IMG/VR virus record: IMGVR_UViG_3300043313_000346
Span: 1 to 64,000 of that record
DNA from: a virus
Strand: one strand, 5' to 3'
Length of the DNA stretch: 64,000 nucleotides
Shown: in pieces, positions 1-7,653 of the stretch
How positions within the stretch are numbered: the first letter of the stretch is position 1
Layout: each line of letters begins with the position of its first letter
Translations under genes and position numbers: made by a program
The notes under the pieces: generated by a model
Databases searched by the model: none
What the model was told of the DNA's origin: nothing
What the model saw: only the letters and a program-made list of their open reading frames with translations

Positions 1-360
1 TCGAGCGCCGCCGCGCCGGGCCGCAGGGAACTATTTTAATTTTTGGCACCTCCCCCCCGGGCGAGGCTTCCACGAGATAGCCCATTGGCTGCAGGAGAGG
101 CGTGGGGAGGCTCCCGCCCCTGCCCCGCCTACTGGAGAGCTTCGAGGAAAACGAACGCATTCCACGGGCTTCCCTGCGAACCACTTGTGCCGCACCTGTA
201 AGCCTTTGATATTGTTATCGTTTCAGATCAACAGATCCAACCCCCATTCAACCCATTGATCTAATTGCGCTTTTGCCCTCTCTGCTTGCTGCGGGAGAAC
301 ATCCTTCTATGCCCTGATGCATCAGGTTGTATCATGAGCGTTCCTGATCCGTGCTGACGC

Positions 361-380
361 ATCATGACGTATCATGACGT
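361..380. repeat. Tandem 10-bp repeat
   Basis: Two exact copies of ATCATGACGT stand head to tail. Related copies (ATCATGAGCG, TGACGC) lie just upstream at 331-360. The 10-bp period places each copy on the same face of the helix, as in cooperative protein-binding sites. A related triple repeat lies at 7981-8010. Confidence 0.6.
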
Positions 381-392
381 AACACCAATGCA

Positions 393-532
393 AGAAGTGC
401 CTGTGCTGCAGCCACTTCTGCGATCAAAGAAGTGCCTGTGCCACAGGGGTTTCTCGTTTCACGTGAAACAGGGGCCAGCATTGCCCTGCCTCTCATGTGT
501 GAGAAGTGCCTGCAGCACAGGGGTTTCTCACA
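393..532. repeat. Cluster of three related hairpins
   Basis: Hairpin 1 (393-419) pairs AGAAGTG with CACTTCT. Hairpin 2 (428-454) pairs AGAA with TTCT outside and CCTGTG with CACAGG inside. Hairpin 3 (498-532) pairs TGTGAGAA with TTCTCACA outside and CCTG with CAGG inside. Hairpins 2 and 3 match at about 25 of 28 central bases, and their outer and inner stems differ in compensatory ways. A further stem (CTGCAC/GTGCAG, 567-596) lies in the 3' end of the HNH-kinase gene. Confidence 0.65.
455..470. promoter_or_regulatory. parS: parS-like ParB-binding site
   Basis: CGTTTCACGTGAAACA matches the bacterial parS consensus TGTTTCACGTGAAACA at 15 of 16 bases, and its central 14 bases are a perfect palindrome. 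parS is the loading site for the CTPase ParB. No parA or parB is visible in this window, so the site would use host ParB or a phage ParB encoded elsewhere. It sits between hairpins 2 and 3. Confidence 0.65.
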
Positions 533-1370
533 TCACTGCAAGATGTCCCTGTGCTGCAGCACTTTCCTGCACTGTGCGGGGGGCCCTGCTGTGCAGAAAA
601 TGCCAGCGCTTCACGCCGTTGGTCAGGTCCGCAACAGCATGAGCCCGAGCAGGGTCAGCATGCAGTCGCTCAATGCAGACGTCGGCCGGGGTGTCGAGCA
701 CGATGACGTTTTCCCGATCGATGCCGAGCGCGTCGCACCATGCATCGCGTTCGTCCTCTTCAGCGCCACCGATCACCACGAAAGCGCGACCGCGCGCCTT
801 GAGCGCGAGGCTTCGCAGCATGCTGTCGCGATAGGCCATCGCCCGGCGGAAAATCCTGCGATCGGTGTCCCAAGCTCGACCACCGACAGCGACCTTGCAA
901 TCGTCGAGGCTGACCACGCTGTCCTCGCTGCGCTTGCGTGCGTTGACCCATGTCGTTTTGCCCGAAGCTGGTGGGCCGCAGATCAGGAAAACCGGGACGG
1001 CTGACGGTCGAATGTGGTGCGGGATGGAAAAGCCGAAGCGGCGGAAGGCTTCGCGCGGCAGGTTGGCGGGGTGCTTGGGATCGATCGGCCATCCGTCAGG
1101 ACCGAGTGCGCGATCGTAGCCGCGCGCCTCGATGAATTTTTTGCGCACTTCGTGACACTGGCGGCAGACGCTCTGCAGCTTTCCGTTCCAGAATTTTTCG
1201 ACGTCGCCGAAGTGTCGCTCGACATGGTCGACGATGGTTGCCGGCGTGATCTTGCCGCGCGGCTTGCACATCATGCACAGCGGTTCGGCCTGCAATTGCT
1301 GCAGCCGCATCCGCTTCCAGCGTCGATGGCGATACCATTTCGTCCAAGGTGCTACGCTCTCGAAGGTCAT
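528..1370 (-). CDS. HNH endonuclease fused to P-loop kinase-like ATPase
   Basis: A protein of 280 residues with two parts. Residues about 30-85 form an HNH nuclease domain (MCK...IVDHVERHFGD...LQSVCRQCHEVRK) with two metal-binding cysteine pairs. From about residue 128 a P-loop fold begins with CGPPASGKTTWV and continues in the style of polynucleotide kinase or zeta-toxin kinases. Phage HNH proteins often nick DNA or help terminase, and the kinase half could act on DNA or RNA ends; both roles are inferred. It is the last gene of the leftward operon, and its ATG overlaps the stop of a tiny membrane peptide. Confidence 0.75.
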   Translation of the reverse strand: MTFESVAPWTKWYRHRRWKRMRLQQLQAEPLCMMCKPRGKITPATIVDHVERHFGDVEKFWNGKLQSVCRQCHEVRKKFIEARGYDRALGPDGWPIDPKHPANLPREAFRRFGFSIPHHIRPSAVPVFLICGPPASGKTTWVNARKRSEDSVVSLDDCKVAVGGRAWDTDRRIFRRAMAYRDSMLRSLALKARGRAFVVIGGAEEDERDAWCDALGIDRENVIVLDTPADVCIERLHADPARAHAVADLTNGVKRWHFLHSRAPRTVQESAAAQGHLAVM

Positions 1371-1444
1371 GTCAGCACCAGCACGACGGCGATCGCGATC
1401 GTAGCGATAGCGAGCAGCCAGTACATGATGCCGCGATCAGTCAC
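1367..1444 (-). CDS. Tiny membrane peptide, 25 aa
   Basis: The frame GTG ACT GAT... encodes a short polar start followed by one strongly hydrophobic helix (YWLLAIATIAIAVVLVLT). Its GTG overlaps the stop of the upstream tiny gene, and its stop TGA overlaps the ATG of the HNH-kinase gene, so it is placed for coupled translation. It could be a small holin, spanin part or membrane regulator. Function unknown. Confidence 0.5.
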   Translation of the reverse strand: MTDRGIMYWLLAIATIAIAVVLVLT

Positions 1445-1526
1445 CGCGCAGCGGCCGGGCGGCGACAACGATGACGAAGCCGATGAGCATGGCGACGATG
1501 ATCCATGGTGCGAGGTCGGCGATCAT
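1437..1526 (-). CDS. Tiny membrane peptide, 29 aa
   Basis: The frame starts at an ATG (GTG and TTG starts lie just upstream in frame) and encodes one predicted transmembrane helix, PWIIVAMLIGFVIVVA, with a basic C-terminus (ARPLRGD). Its 3' end overlaps the next tiny membrane gene. No clear Shine-Dalgarno is seen, so the start is uncertain. Function unknown. Confidence 0.45.
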   Translation of the reverse strand: MIADLAPWIIVAMLIGFVIVVAARPLRGD

Positions 1527-1873
1527 TTTGAGCGTCAACACAAAATGATGGAAATGGTTGGGACGTGCCGGGCGCCAACACCGGGCTGGCAGTTGGTGGG
1601 CCCGAGCACGTCCCTGATCCTGCCGGCTGAACGACGCGAGACAGTTTCCCAACACGTGACGCGGAGACCGTCCGGCAGAAACGCGCTGCGCATCGGGCTC
1701 GCGCCGAATCGGCGAAGACCGTGCGGCGAAAATGCTGCGTTCGTGTTGGGATGGAACGGCTTGTACGCGCGAAGCGAAAGCCACGCAAGAGTTTGTGTGC
1801 CTTCGGGTTTCCGAATTAGCGACAATTGCCGGCAATTAGCGGCTGACGATCGGATCACGTTGTGCCTTGGCCT
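1527..1873. other. Non-coding gap with a 14-bp palindrome
   Basis: About 350 bases without a convincing gene; the open frames here read as arginine- and serine-rich noise. A perfect palindrome AATTGCCGGCAATT lies at 1824-1837 in an AT-rich patch. It has no T-run after it, so it is more likely an operator or processing site than a terminator. Confidence 0.45.
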
Positions 1874-1948
1874 TCAGTCGAGCATGGCGAGGCAGACGCC
1901 GATCGCCCATCCGATGGCGAACGCGGCGATGCTGACGTCGTCGATCAT
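1874..1948 (-). CDS. Tiny hydrophobic peptide, 24 aa
   Basis: Encodes MIDDVSIAAFAIGWAIGVCL plus four residues. Its ATG overlaps the stop of the NusG-like gene in an ATGA arrangement, which supports real coupled translation. The hydrophobic stretch is long enough for one membrane helix. Function unknown. Confidence 0.45.
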   Translation of the reverse strand: MIDDVSIAAFAIGWAIGVCLAMLD

Positions 1949-2430
1949 CGCCGCATCTCGATCGGCTCGATTGAGCCCTTGGGCATGGTGACGCTGACGC
2001 TCTGGCCGAGTAGATCGAGCAGGATGCGCTCGCGTTGTGAGCCGTTCATGCCCTGATAGATCGCGGTCCTGCCGGCGAACATCCCGGTGGTGACGCGCAC
2101 GCTCTGGCCTTCCTGCAGTGTCGCCGCCTTGGGCAGCTTGACGAAGCCGCCGCGCTCTCTGCCCTTGATCTCATCCACGATCGCATCCGCCAATTTTGCC
2201 GGTGTGTCGCCAGCCATCAACAATTTGAGCACGCCGGGGCACCAGCGGATCGGATACCAGCGCACGACCACGCGCACCATCAGATAACCGGGAAACAGCG
2301 GTGCCGCGCGTTTCTCCTCGCGCACCTTGGGCACATAGGTCTCGAAGCCCTCGCGCTTGAGATGCTCGGTGACGAGGTCTTCGCGTTGCGACATGGCAAC
2401 GGCGACGGTCCAGTAGGGTTGCTCGCTCAT
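1945..2430 (-). CDS. NusG/RfaH-family transcription elongation factor
   Basis: From MSEQPYW (preceded by the ribosome site GAGGCGAG) this is 161 residues. Residues 1-90 have the NGN pattern (WTVAVAMSQREDLVTEHL...APLFPGYLMV). The C-terminal half has a KOW segment (GQSVRVTTGMFAGRTAIYQG). NusG proteins bind RNA polymerase and set pausing, termination or coupling. RfaH-like specialised paralogues antiterminate chosen operons, so a phage copy is a candidate antiterminator for the long early or late operons. That role is inferred. Confidence 0.85.
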   Translation of the reverse strand: MSEQPYWTVAVAMSQREDLVTEHLKREGFETYVPKVREEKRAAPLFPGYLMVRVVVRWYPIRWCPGVLKLLMAGDTPAKLADAIVDEIKGRERGGFVKLPKAATLQEGQSVRVTTGMFAGRTAIYQGMNGSQRERILLDLLGQSVSVTMPKGSIEPIEMRR

Positions 2431-2610
2431 CTCGCCTCGCTGGTGGGTGATGGCTTGCACGGTTTCACGGGGCTATGCCTTGGCCCTGTCGCGGCCTGCC
2501 CGAACCATGCCTTGTTGCGCCTTGCACGCTCGCCCGTTGCCATCTCGGATGCGGGGAAAAGCCCGCGACAGGTATCTCGTCTCTCGACGTCGCTGGTGAT
2601 CTCGCTGCCC

Positions 2611-2857
2611 TTCCGCGAAACGGTTGTGCCGCGAGACGTATGGACTCTTTGCTTCCTTCGGCTGATCGCTTGGCGGTTGTGGGGCGAGCGCCGCGAATGC
2701 TTGCGTCGCCCTATAGGGCCAAAATGTGTATTGCCTTCCGCGAATGCGGAAAGGCTTTCGCGGGCCTTCCGCGAAACATTTTGGGCTATAGGCGACGATG
2801 TTTCGCGGACCGCGAAACCGCGAAAGACCGCGAAAGCAAAAACAGGGTTTCGCGGAA
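2611..2857. repeat. Iteron array, core CCGCGAAA
   Basis: Direct copies start near 2613, 2738 (last base changed), 2770, 2810, 2818 and 2828. Inverted copies lie at 2756-2763, 2801-2808 and 2848-2855. The copies at 2810-2837 are almost tandem, with 8-10 bp spacing. Arrays like this bind replication initiators or origin-binding proteins. Confidence 0.65.
2703..2796. repeat. Long imperfect inverted repeat inside the iteron array
   Basis: The left arm CGTCGCCCTATAGGG followed by CCAAAATGT mirrors the right arm ACATTTTGGGCTATAGGCG. The arms are about 24 bp and enclose about 50 bp that contain two iterons. The dyad could extrude as a cruciform or act as an origin or initiator-binding dyad. Confidence 0.6.
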
Positions 2858-2910
2858 GGGGGTTTTGCGGCCCGGAAATCCGCTCCATTTTCGGCGCTGC
2901 ACAACAGCCG

Positions 2911-3540
2911 CTAAACATGATGTTCGACTCCAGCGTGTGGGGTGATGGCGCCGATCTCGATCAGGAAAGCGTGCCGCTGCCGCTCGCTCGCGCGGCCCCA
3001 CGACGACACGATCCAGCGCGACAGGCTGTCGATCTTTGATAGCTCGCTGACATGCAGATGCTTGGTGCCGGGATCGAGCCGCTTGCCGTCGTCGGCGGTC
3101 GCGACATGGTGCCGGCGGATGAAGTCCGGCTTGGTGATCCAGCCGCCGATCTCGAACAGGTCACCGCCGAGATAGCGCACCATCACGAACACGTCGGCCC
3201 GGCACTGGTGCAGCCATTCGTTCTTGGTGATGGGCCACATCAGGAACTGCGTGCGCGTGCTCTTCACGTCGACCAGCACGCCGAGTTGCTCGACGTCCCA
3301 GCCCGGATCGAGCCGCTTCGACCAGTCGAGCTTGCGTTCAGGATCGAGCCCGAAGTGCAGGCAATAGGCGCATTCGCCGCCCTTGCCGAAAAACTGATGC
3401 GGCACGCTCTTGTCGATGCCGGGCCGCGCATAGATGCGCGAGGCTTCCTTCTCGCGCTTGTCGTAGCCGTCGACCGATTGCTCGCCGAACGCAAGCGATC
3501 GCTCCATCCATTTACGCGGCAGTTTTATAAGCGGCTTCAT
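2911..3540 (-). CDS. Possible PD-(D/E)XK nuclease-like protein
   Basis: From MKPLIKLPRKW this is 209 residues; the start lies 29 bp inside the 3' end of the methyltransferase gene. A strand with GVLVDVKSTRTQF resembles the D...(E/D)xK core of PD-(D/E)XK nucleases, followed by a helix with KNEWLHQCRADVFVMV. A CxxC pair (ECAYC) lies upstream. The nuclease reading rests on one motif and is tentative. It could act with the neighbouring methyltransferase or in replication. Confidence 0.5.
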   Translation of the reverse strand: MKPLIKLPRKWMERSLAFGEQSVDGYDKREKEASRIYARPGIDKSVPHQFFGKGGECAYCLHFGLDPERKLDWSKRLDPGWDVEQLGVLVDVKSTRTQFLMWPITKNEWLHQCRADVFVMVRYLGGDLFEIGGWITKPDFIRRHHVATADDGKRLDPGTKHLHVSELSKIDSLSRWIVSSWGRASERQRHAFLIEIGAITPHAGVEHHV

Positions 3541-4609
3541 GGCCCAACACGCTCCACCCTTCGATCTCACCACGCGCAAAAATCTCAACCCGGTTGTCGG
3601 CTGTGAAATCCGGGTACATGCGTTCGATCGCCTGCCTGATCTCTGGCGGCTTGGCGCTGTGCTTGCCGCGCCGATAGCGAAACACCGAAGACAAAAGCTC
3701 GATCGGCTTCGGCGGCGCGCCGCGCGATCCGTAGAGCAGCACTTCGTGTTGATTGCGGAAGATCAGGCCGAGCCCGATCACTTCCTTGTCCCAAACCGCA
3801 TGCGTCTTGTATTCGAAGCCGAGCCCTTCCATCACGGCGAGTGCGCGCTTGAGGTTCGACGACGTACACCACATGAACATCGCGCAGTCGTCCTGCGCGA
3901 GTTGCTCGATGGTCTGCCCGAAAAATTCGATGTCGATGATCTCTTCGTCGGTCATGACCGGGTAGTGATCGTCCGGCATGCGGTGCGTCATGTCGGGCGT
4001 GTGCGTCTCGAACGTCCAAGGCGGATCGAGATAGATCAGCGCGAACGGCCCGAGCTTCGCCGGCGCCGCGAGCTTGGCCTTCGCTGCCTGCCTGACGATG
4101 CGCTTGTGCTTGTCCTTGCGCTTTTCTTGATGCCAGAACGGGCGCGCGGCGGTGATCAGTTCGTTGTAGGTGACGAAGTCTTCAGTGCCGCGATAGTGCG
4201 CCAGCGTCGATTCCAGCTTCGGCGGCGGCAGCGCGCCGACGCGCTGGACGGCAACCGCCGTCTGTTTGGTCAGCCCGAGCTTCCCTAAAACTGATGTAAA
4301 TCCACTTGACGCCAGTTTCCCCTTGCCGGGATGTTTGGCCCGCTCGATCTTCGCCAGCATCCGGCCGAGCTTCCAGCGTGCCCTGATCTTTCCTTCGTTC
4401 GCCTCGCGCACCTGTTCAGACTTGAACAGCCCGGTGCTGCGCATCATGTGCTCGATCGATTCCAGCTTGCGTTCGATGTCGAGAACCTCTTCCGGATCGG
4501 TAGCTTTCTCCAGCGCGCGCAGCCCGGCGCTGATCATGCGCAGCACCGCCGCCGGATTCTCCGTCTTCTTCCTGACCGCATTTCCCGCCACAGTTTTTCT
4601 CCCTTTCAT
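3512..4609 (-). CDS. MT-A70 family DNA N6-adenine methyltransferase
   Basis: A 365-residue protein. The catalytic motif DPPW is at about residue 195 in LIYLDPPWTF, with later blocks typical of MT-A70 enzymes (MFMWCTSSNL, HAVWDKEVIGLG, HEVLLYGSRG, RVEIFARG). The N-terminal 170 residues are helical and basic and may bind DNA. MT-A70 enzymes transfer a methyl group from S-adenosylmethionine to adenine N6; phages use this to avoid restriction or mark replication state. Its ATG overlaps the stop of the primase-helicase gene. Confidence 0.88.
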   Translation of the reverse strand: MKGRKTVAGNAVRKKTENPAAVLRMISAGLRALEKATDPEEVLDIERKLESIEHMMRSTGLFKSEQVREANEGKIRARWKLGRMLAKIERAKHPGKGKLASSGFTSVLGKLGLTKQTAVAVQRVGALPPPKLESTLAHYRGTEDFVTYNELITAARPFWHQEKRKDKHKRIVRQAAKAKLAAPAKLGPFALIYLDPPWTFETHTPDMTHRMPDDHYPVMTDEEIIDIEFFGQTIEQLAQDDCAMFMWCTSSNLKRALAVMEGLGFEYKTHAVWDKEVIGLGLIFRNQHEVLLYGSRGAPPKPIELLSSVFRYRRGKHSAKPPEIRQAIERMYPDFTADNRVEIFARGEIEGWSVLGHEAAYKTAA

Positions 4610-6780
4610 GCCTCATCGATCGTTGTGCCGGGCAGCTTGCTCATGTTGACGCGCAGCCCCTTGCGCGACTTGCCCTTGCTGGTCGACGTCGTGACATCGA
4701 CTTCCTTCAGCACGCCGTTCTTGACCCACACGTTGAGCAGCTTCTGCGCTTCCTTGTCGGCGCACTCGACGTGCTCCTGCACCACGGTGCCGGCCCATCG
4801 CGTGGTCTTGCCGCGTCGCGTCAGCGTGTAGAGATCAGGCGTCGGATCGATCCGCGCGCCGTCGTCGGTGGCGAGACGCGGCTTGTTCTCGACGATCACG
4901 CCCTTGTCGATCGCGAGCAGGATCGTGCGCGCGAGCCCGGCGTCGATCTTGTCGAACACGTTCTTCGGCTTGAACACTTCGAGCACGCCAAGCTCGTCGG
5001 CCGGCTCGTCGTCGCCGCCCTTGTTCGGCAGCGTGAACGTGCGCTTGAAAAACCAGCGCGCCTTGAACGTCACCAAGCTCAGGTTGGCCTTGGCATCGTC
5101 GAAGCGCAGATATTCGTGGCGCCGATCCGGATCGATCTCGAACGCCTGCGCCTCGATCTCGGTCATGGTGAACAAGGTCGAGACCACGCGCGCGACACCG
5201 AGCAGCGCGCCGGCCCCACGCGAGACATCCATGTCGCCGGGCGCGTTGGCATATTTGCGCGTGTGATGCACCAGCCAGACCGCGCAGTTGGTGCGGCGCG
5301 CGATCTCGCGCCACAGCACCGCGCACCATTTCAATTCGCTGTTGCTCGACTCATCGCCCTCGAAGGTCTCAGCAAACGGATCGACGATCAGCACATCGAT
5401 CTTGTCGGCCTCGATGCGCGCGATGATGTTCTCGATCATCGGCGTGCGGACCACGGTTTTCGTGCGGCTGTTGGCGCGCGCGATCACGATGTCTTCCGGT
5501 CTGTCGGCGAGCGCGAGCCGATCGTGCAGCACCGCCTCGTCGCAGTTCATGATCTTGGCCGCCGCATAGAGCCGCCGGCGCATCTCGTCGCCGTCGTCCT
5601 CCGAGTTGATCACCAGCACCTTGAGCGGGCCGCGCGGATGCCAGCCGGCCCACGGCACCGCCGTCGTCATCATCAGCGCCATCTGCAGGGTGAGCAGCGA
5701 CTTGCCCGAGCCCGGTGGCGCCACCATCACCGAGACGTGGCGGCGCAATAACAGCCCCGGCACGACCCACGGCCGGCGCGGAATCTCTTCAGGCCGAATC
5801 GGGAACGGATAGACAACCGGCACCGGCACGATCGGCGCCGGCTTGGCCTCATCGCCCGGCGGCTGCCAGTCCTGTGCAAACGTTGACCCATCTTCGTGCT
5901 GGTCGTGGCCGTTGGTCGCCGGCATCTCTTCGATCGGCAGGCTGTCGAGCGCCTCGCGCGTGCCGCCGCGTTCGATGTACTCGCTCAAATCCTTCGCCGG
6001 CAGCTTGAGCAGCGCGACGCTCGCCGCGATCGGCTTCAGCCGCTTGGCGATGACGCGCGCAAGCTCGCCGCCCTTCATCGGATCGTCGTCCTGATCCGGC
6101 ACCAGCACGACGTTGGCGCCACGGAAAAAATCGTCGTAGGTGCCGCGCTCCCAAAAACCCTTGCCGGCGGTGCCCATCGCGGTGGTGGTCGTCACCAGCC
6201 CGAGCGCCGCGCCGTTGTCGGCATCCTTCTCGCCTTCGACCCAGTAGACCGGATGACCGTGTGCAATGCCCTCGATCAGATCGGGCAAGCGATACGGCAC
6301 CATCCGCACGCCCTGCAGGTTCTCGATCCATTGATCGGGATGCACCGGGTCCGGCCGGCGCTGCGAGAAGCTCTTCGGATCGGCATAGCGGCAGACCTGA
6401 TAGTTCACCGCGTCGTGCTCGTCGGTGTAGTCGTAGGCGCACGAGAACTTGCCGCGCGGCTTTGACTTGCCCTTGTGCGTCTTCGGCGCGTCATCCTTCG
6501 GCGGCGGCTCGCCGGTGATGATCTCGACCGCCTGCACGAAGCTGACGCCGTCGAGCGCCATCACAAGGCTGATCGCGCCGTGCCCCTTGGTGCCGCAGCC
6601 GCGACAGTTGAACACCTGCTTTTCCAGATCGACCGCGAAGCGATCCTCGCCACCGCATTTCGGACACGGGCCGGCGCGCTTGTTGCCGCGTCCCATCAGC
6701 TTGATCTGGCGGCTGCTAAGTATCGCGTTGACGTGAGCATCCCGCGCACGATCGACCCAATGGCGGAACGCGGGCGTCAT
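4606..6780 (-). CDS. Replicative primase-helicase (zinc ribbon, TOPRIM, RecA-like ATPase)
   Basis: A 724-residue fusion. Residues about 38-65 form a DnaG-type zinc finger (CPKCGGEDRFAVD...CRGCGTKGHG). Residues about 175-245 form a TOPRIM domain (YWVEGEKDADNGAA, VLVPDQDDD). From about 345 a RepA/RecA-like helicase follows, with Walker A PPGSGKS near 357, SEDDGDEMRRRL, Walker B VLIVDPFAETF near 463, and WLVHHTRK. It would prime and unwind DNA at the phage fork. It lies between the RuvC-like and MT-A70 genes, with a 4-base overlap downstream. Confidence 0.92.
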   Translation of the reverse strand: MTPAFRHWVDRARDAHVNAILSSRQIKLMGRGNKRAGPCPKCGGEDRFAVDLEKQVFNCRGCGTKGHGAISLVMALDGVSFVQAVEIITGEPPPKDDAPKTHKGKSKPRGKFSCAYDYTDEHDAVNYQVCRYADPKSFSQRRPDPVHPDQWIENLQGVRMVPYRLPDLIEGIAHGHPVYWVEGEKDADNGAALGLVTTTTAMGTAGKGFWERGTYDDFFRGANVVLVPDQDDDPMKGGELARVIAKRLKPIAASVALLKLPAKDLSEYIERGGTREALDSLPIEEMPATNGHDQHEDGSTFAQDWQPPGDEAKPAPIVPVPVVYPFPIRPEEIPRRPWVVPGLLLRRHVSVMVAPPGSGKSLLTLQMALMMTTAVPWAGWHPRGPLKVLVINSEDDGDEMRRRLYAAAKIMNCDEAVLHDRLALADRPEDIVIARANSRTKTVVRTPMIENIIARIEADKIDVLIVDPFAETFEGDESSNSELKWCAVLWREIARRTNCAVWLVHHTRKYANAPGDMDVSRGAGALLGVARVVSTLFTMTEIEAQAFEIDPDRRHEYLRFDDAKANLSLVTFKARWFFKRTFTLPNKGGDDEPADELGVLEVFKPKNVFDKIDAGLARTILLAIDKGVIVENKPRLATDDGARIDPTPDLYTLTRRGKTTRWAGTVVQEHVECADKEAQKLLNVWVKNGVLKEVDVTTSTSKGKSRKGLRVNMSKLPGTTIDEA

Positions 6781-6784
6781 GGCT

Positions 6785-7372
6785 TTAGCCCTGCTGCTTT
6801 GCTTGGCGCGCCGCCGCGACTTCCTCCCATGAGCCGAACAGCGGCGTGGTTGCCAGCGCCGAAGCCGGGTTGATCAGCCCGGCGGTGTAGCTCCACAGCG
6901 CGAGCGCGTCGGCGGCGTTGTCGTCGCTCGCGGTCCAACCCAGCATCTTGCAGCGCTCGTAGACCGCGCGCTTGGCCGCCTCGCGCTTGAGCGTGCGTTC
7001 CTGAATGAAGTGCTGGCGCACGTCGAGCACGCTGGCCGAGATCACTTCCGGAATCTGCGCATGCCGCGCCAGCCCGCGCACGATGCCGTGGAAGCCGGCG
7101 AGCTTGTGCTGCACGCCGGTGTTGGTGGTGCCAAGCCGCGCGGTCGGCGGCAGCAATTCCTCGATCGCGAGGATGTCGGGGTTGGGCTCGCGTTCGAGCG
7201 TGTCGGAAAACCATTCGAGGCAGGCGCCGAACAGCGTGTCACTGGTCGAGCCCACCGGCGCGAAGCGAACCGAGTGTGCCTTCGGCCTTTCGTTGGCGCG
7301 GCCGATCGCAAACCCGGTGACGGTGGCAATGTCGAGTGCCCAGATCAGCGGCTTGCGATCGGCTGCTGTCAT
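6785..7372 (-). CDS. RuvC-like Holliday junction resolvase
   Basis: A 195-residue RNase H-fold protein. The first acidic residue is in WALDIATVTGFAIG, a second acidic pair is in ILAIEELLPP, and the last acidic motif is DDNAADALALW. These match the catalytic carboxylates of RuvC family nucleases, which cut four-way junctions. In phages the enzyme removes branches before packaging or during recombination. The stop lies four bases before the primase-helicase start. Confidence 0.85.
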   Translation of the reverse strand: MTAADRKPLIWALDIATVTGFAIGRANERPKAHSVRFAPVGSTSDTLFGACLEWFSDTLEREPNPDILAIEELLPPTARLGTTNTGVQHKLAGFHGIVRGLARHAQIPEVISASVLDVRQHFIQERTLKREAAKRAVYERCKMLGWTASDDNAADALALWSYTAGLINPASALATTPLFGSWEEVAAARQAKQQG

Positions 7373-7653
7373 GCGCGCCGCCTCAAGCTGATGCGGTCGG
7401 ACGCGCGATCGATGCGGATGGCGAAGCCGTTGGGGGAAAGCTCGGCGTTGATCGAACCGATATAGCTTTTCAGCCGGTCGATCGTGGCGCCGTTGCGGTT
7501 CTCATATACCGCCCGAAACAGGTCCGGCGTGGTGATCCCGCCCGGGCCGGCGCGCTCGATCGCATCGATGATGCGGATCGCGAGGGGGCCGAACGTCGCA
7601 CCGTAGCGCAACGGCTTGATCGGTTTGTCGCAGTGCGGACAGCGCTGCAGCAT
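7369..7653 (-). CDS. Zinc-ribbon and winged-helix DNA-binding regulator
   Basis: From MLQRCPHCDKPI this is 94 residues; the start follows a GGGG ribosome site. A CPHC half zinc ribbon at the N-terminus is followed by a winged helix (IRIIDAIERAGPGGITTPDLFRAVY...IGSINAELSPNGFAIR). It is the first gene of the leftward operon and faces the 486-bp divergent promoter region, so it may regulate early transcription. Confidence 0.65.
   Translation of the reverse strand: MLQRCPHCDKPIKPLRYGATFGPLAIRIIDAIERAGPGGITTPDLFRAVYENRNGATIDRLKSYIGSINAELSPNGFAIRIDRASDRISLRRRA

Larger units (their letters stand above)
1..527. other. Left-end non-coding region
   Basis: No open frame here looks like a protein. The first 60 bases hold an AT-rich patch followed by a C run. 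From about 310 onward there are tandem repeats, three related hairpins and a parS-like palindrome, listed separately. The leftward HNH-kinase gene ends at its right border, so this may be its 3' region, a segregation or packaging region, or both. Confidence 0.6.
2461..2910. other. ori: Putative replication origin with iterons
   Basis: A 450-bp stretch lies between the NusG-like gene and the next leftward gene. The core CCGCGAAA (or TTTCGCGG) occurs about nine times between 2611 and 2857, in both orientations. It sits next to the primase-helicase and methyltransferase operon, as expected for a phage origin. Longer open frames here differ from all neighbours in composition and are probably not genes. 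Confidence 0.6.

Noticed and set aside
1437-1835. 132-codon minus-strand frame upstream of the tiny membrane peptide
   Set aside because: Only the last 29 codons look like protein; the rest is R/S/H-rich noise.
2427-2918. Minus-strand frames of 143-163 codons in the iteron region
   Set aside because: The protein is made of translated iterons, with no family resemblance or upstream ribosome site; the DNA looks like an origin.
3512-4609. Phage ParB that could serve the parS-like site
   Set aside because: The MT-A70 protein has a helical N-terminus but no visible ParB nuclease/CTPase motifs; no other gene in the window is ParA- or ParB-like.
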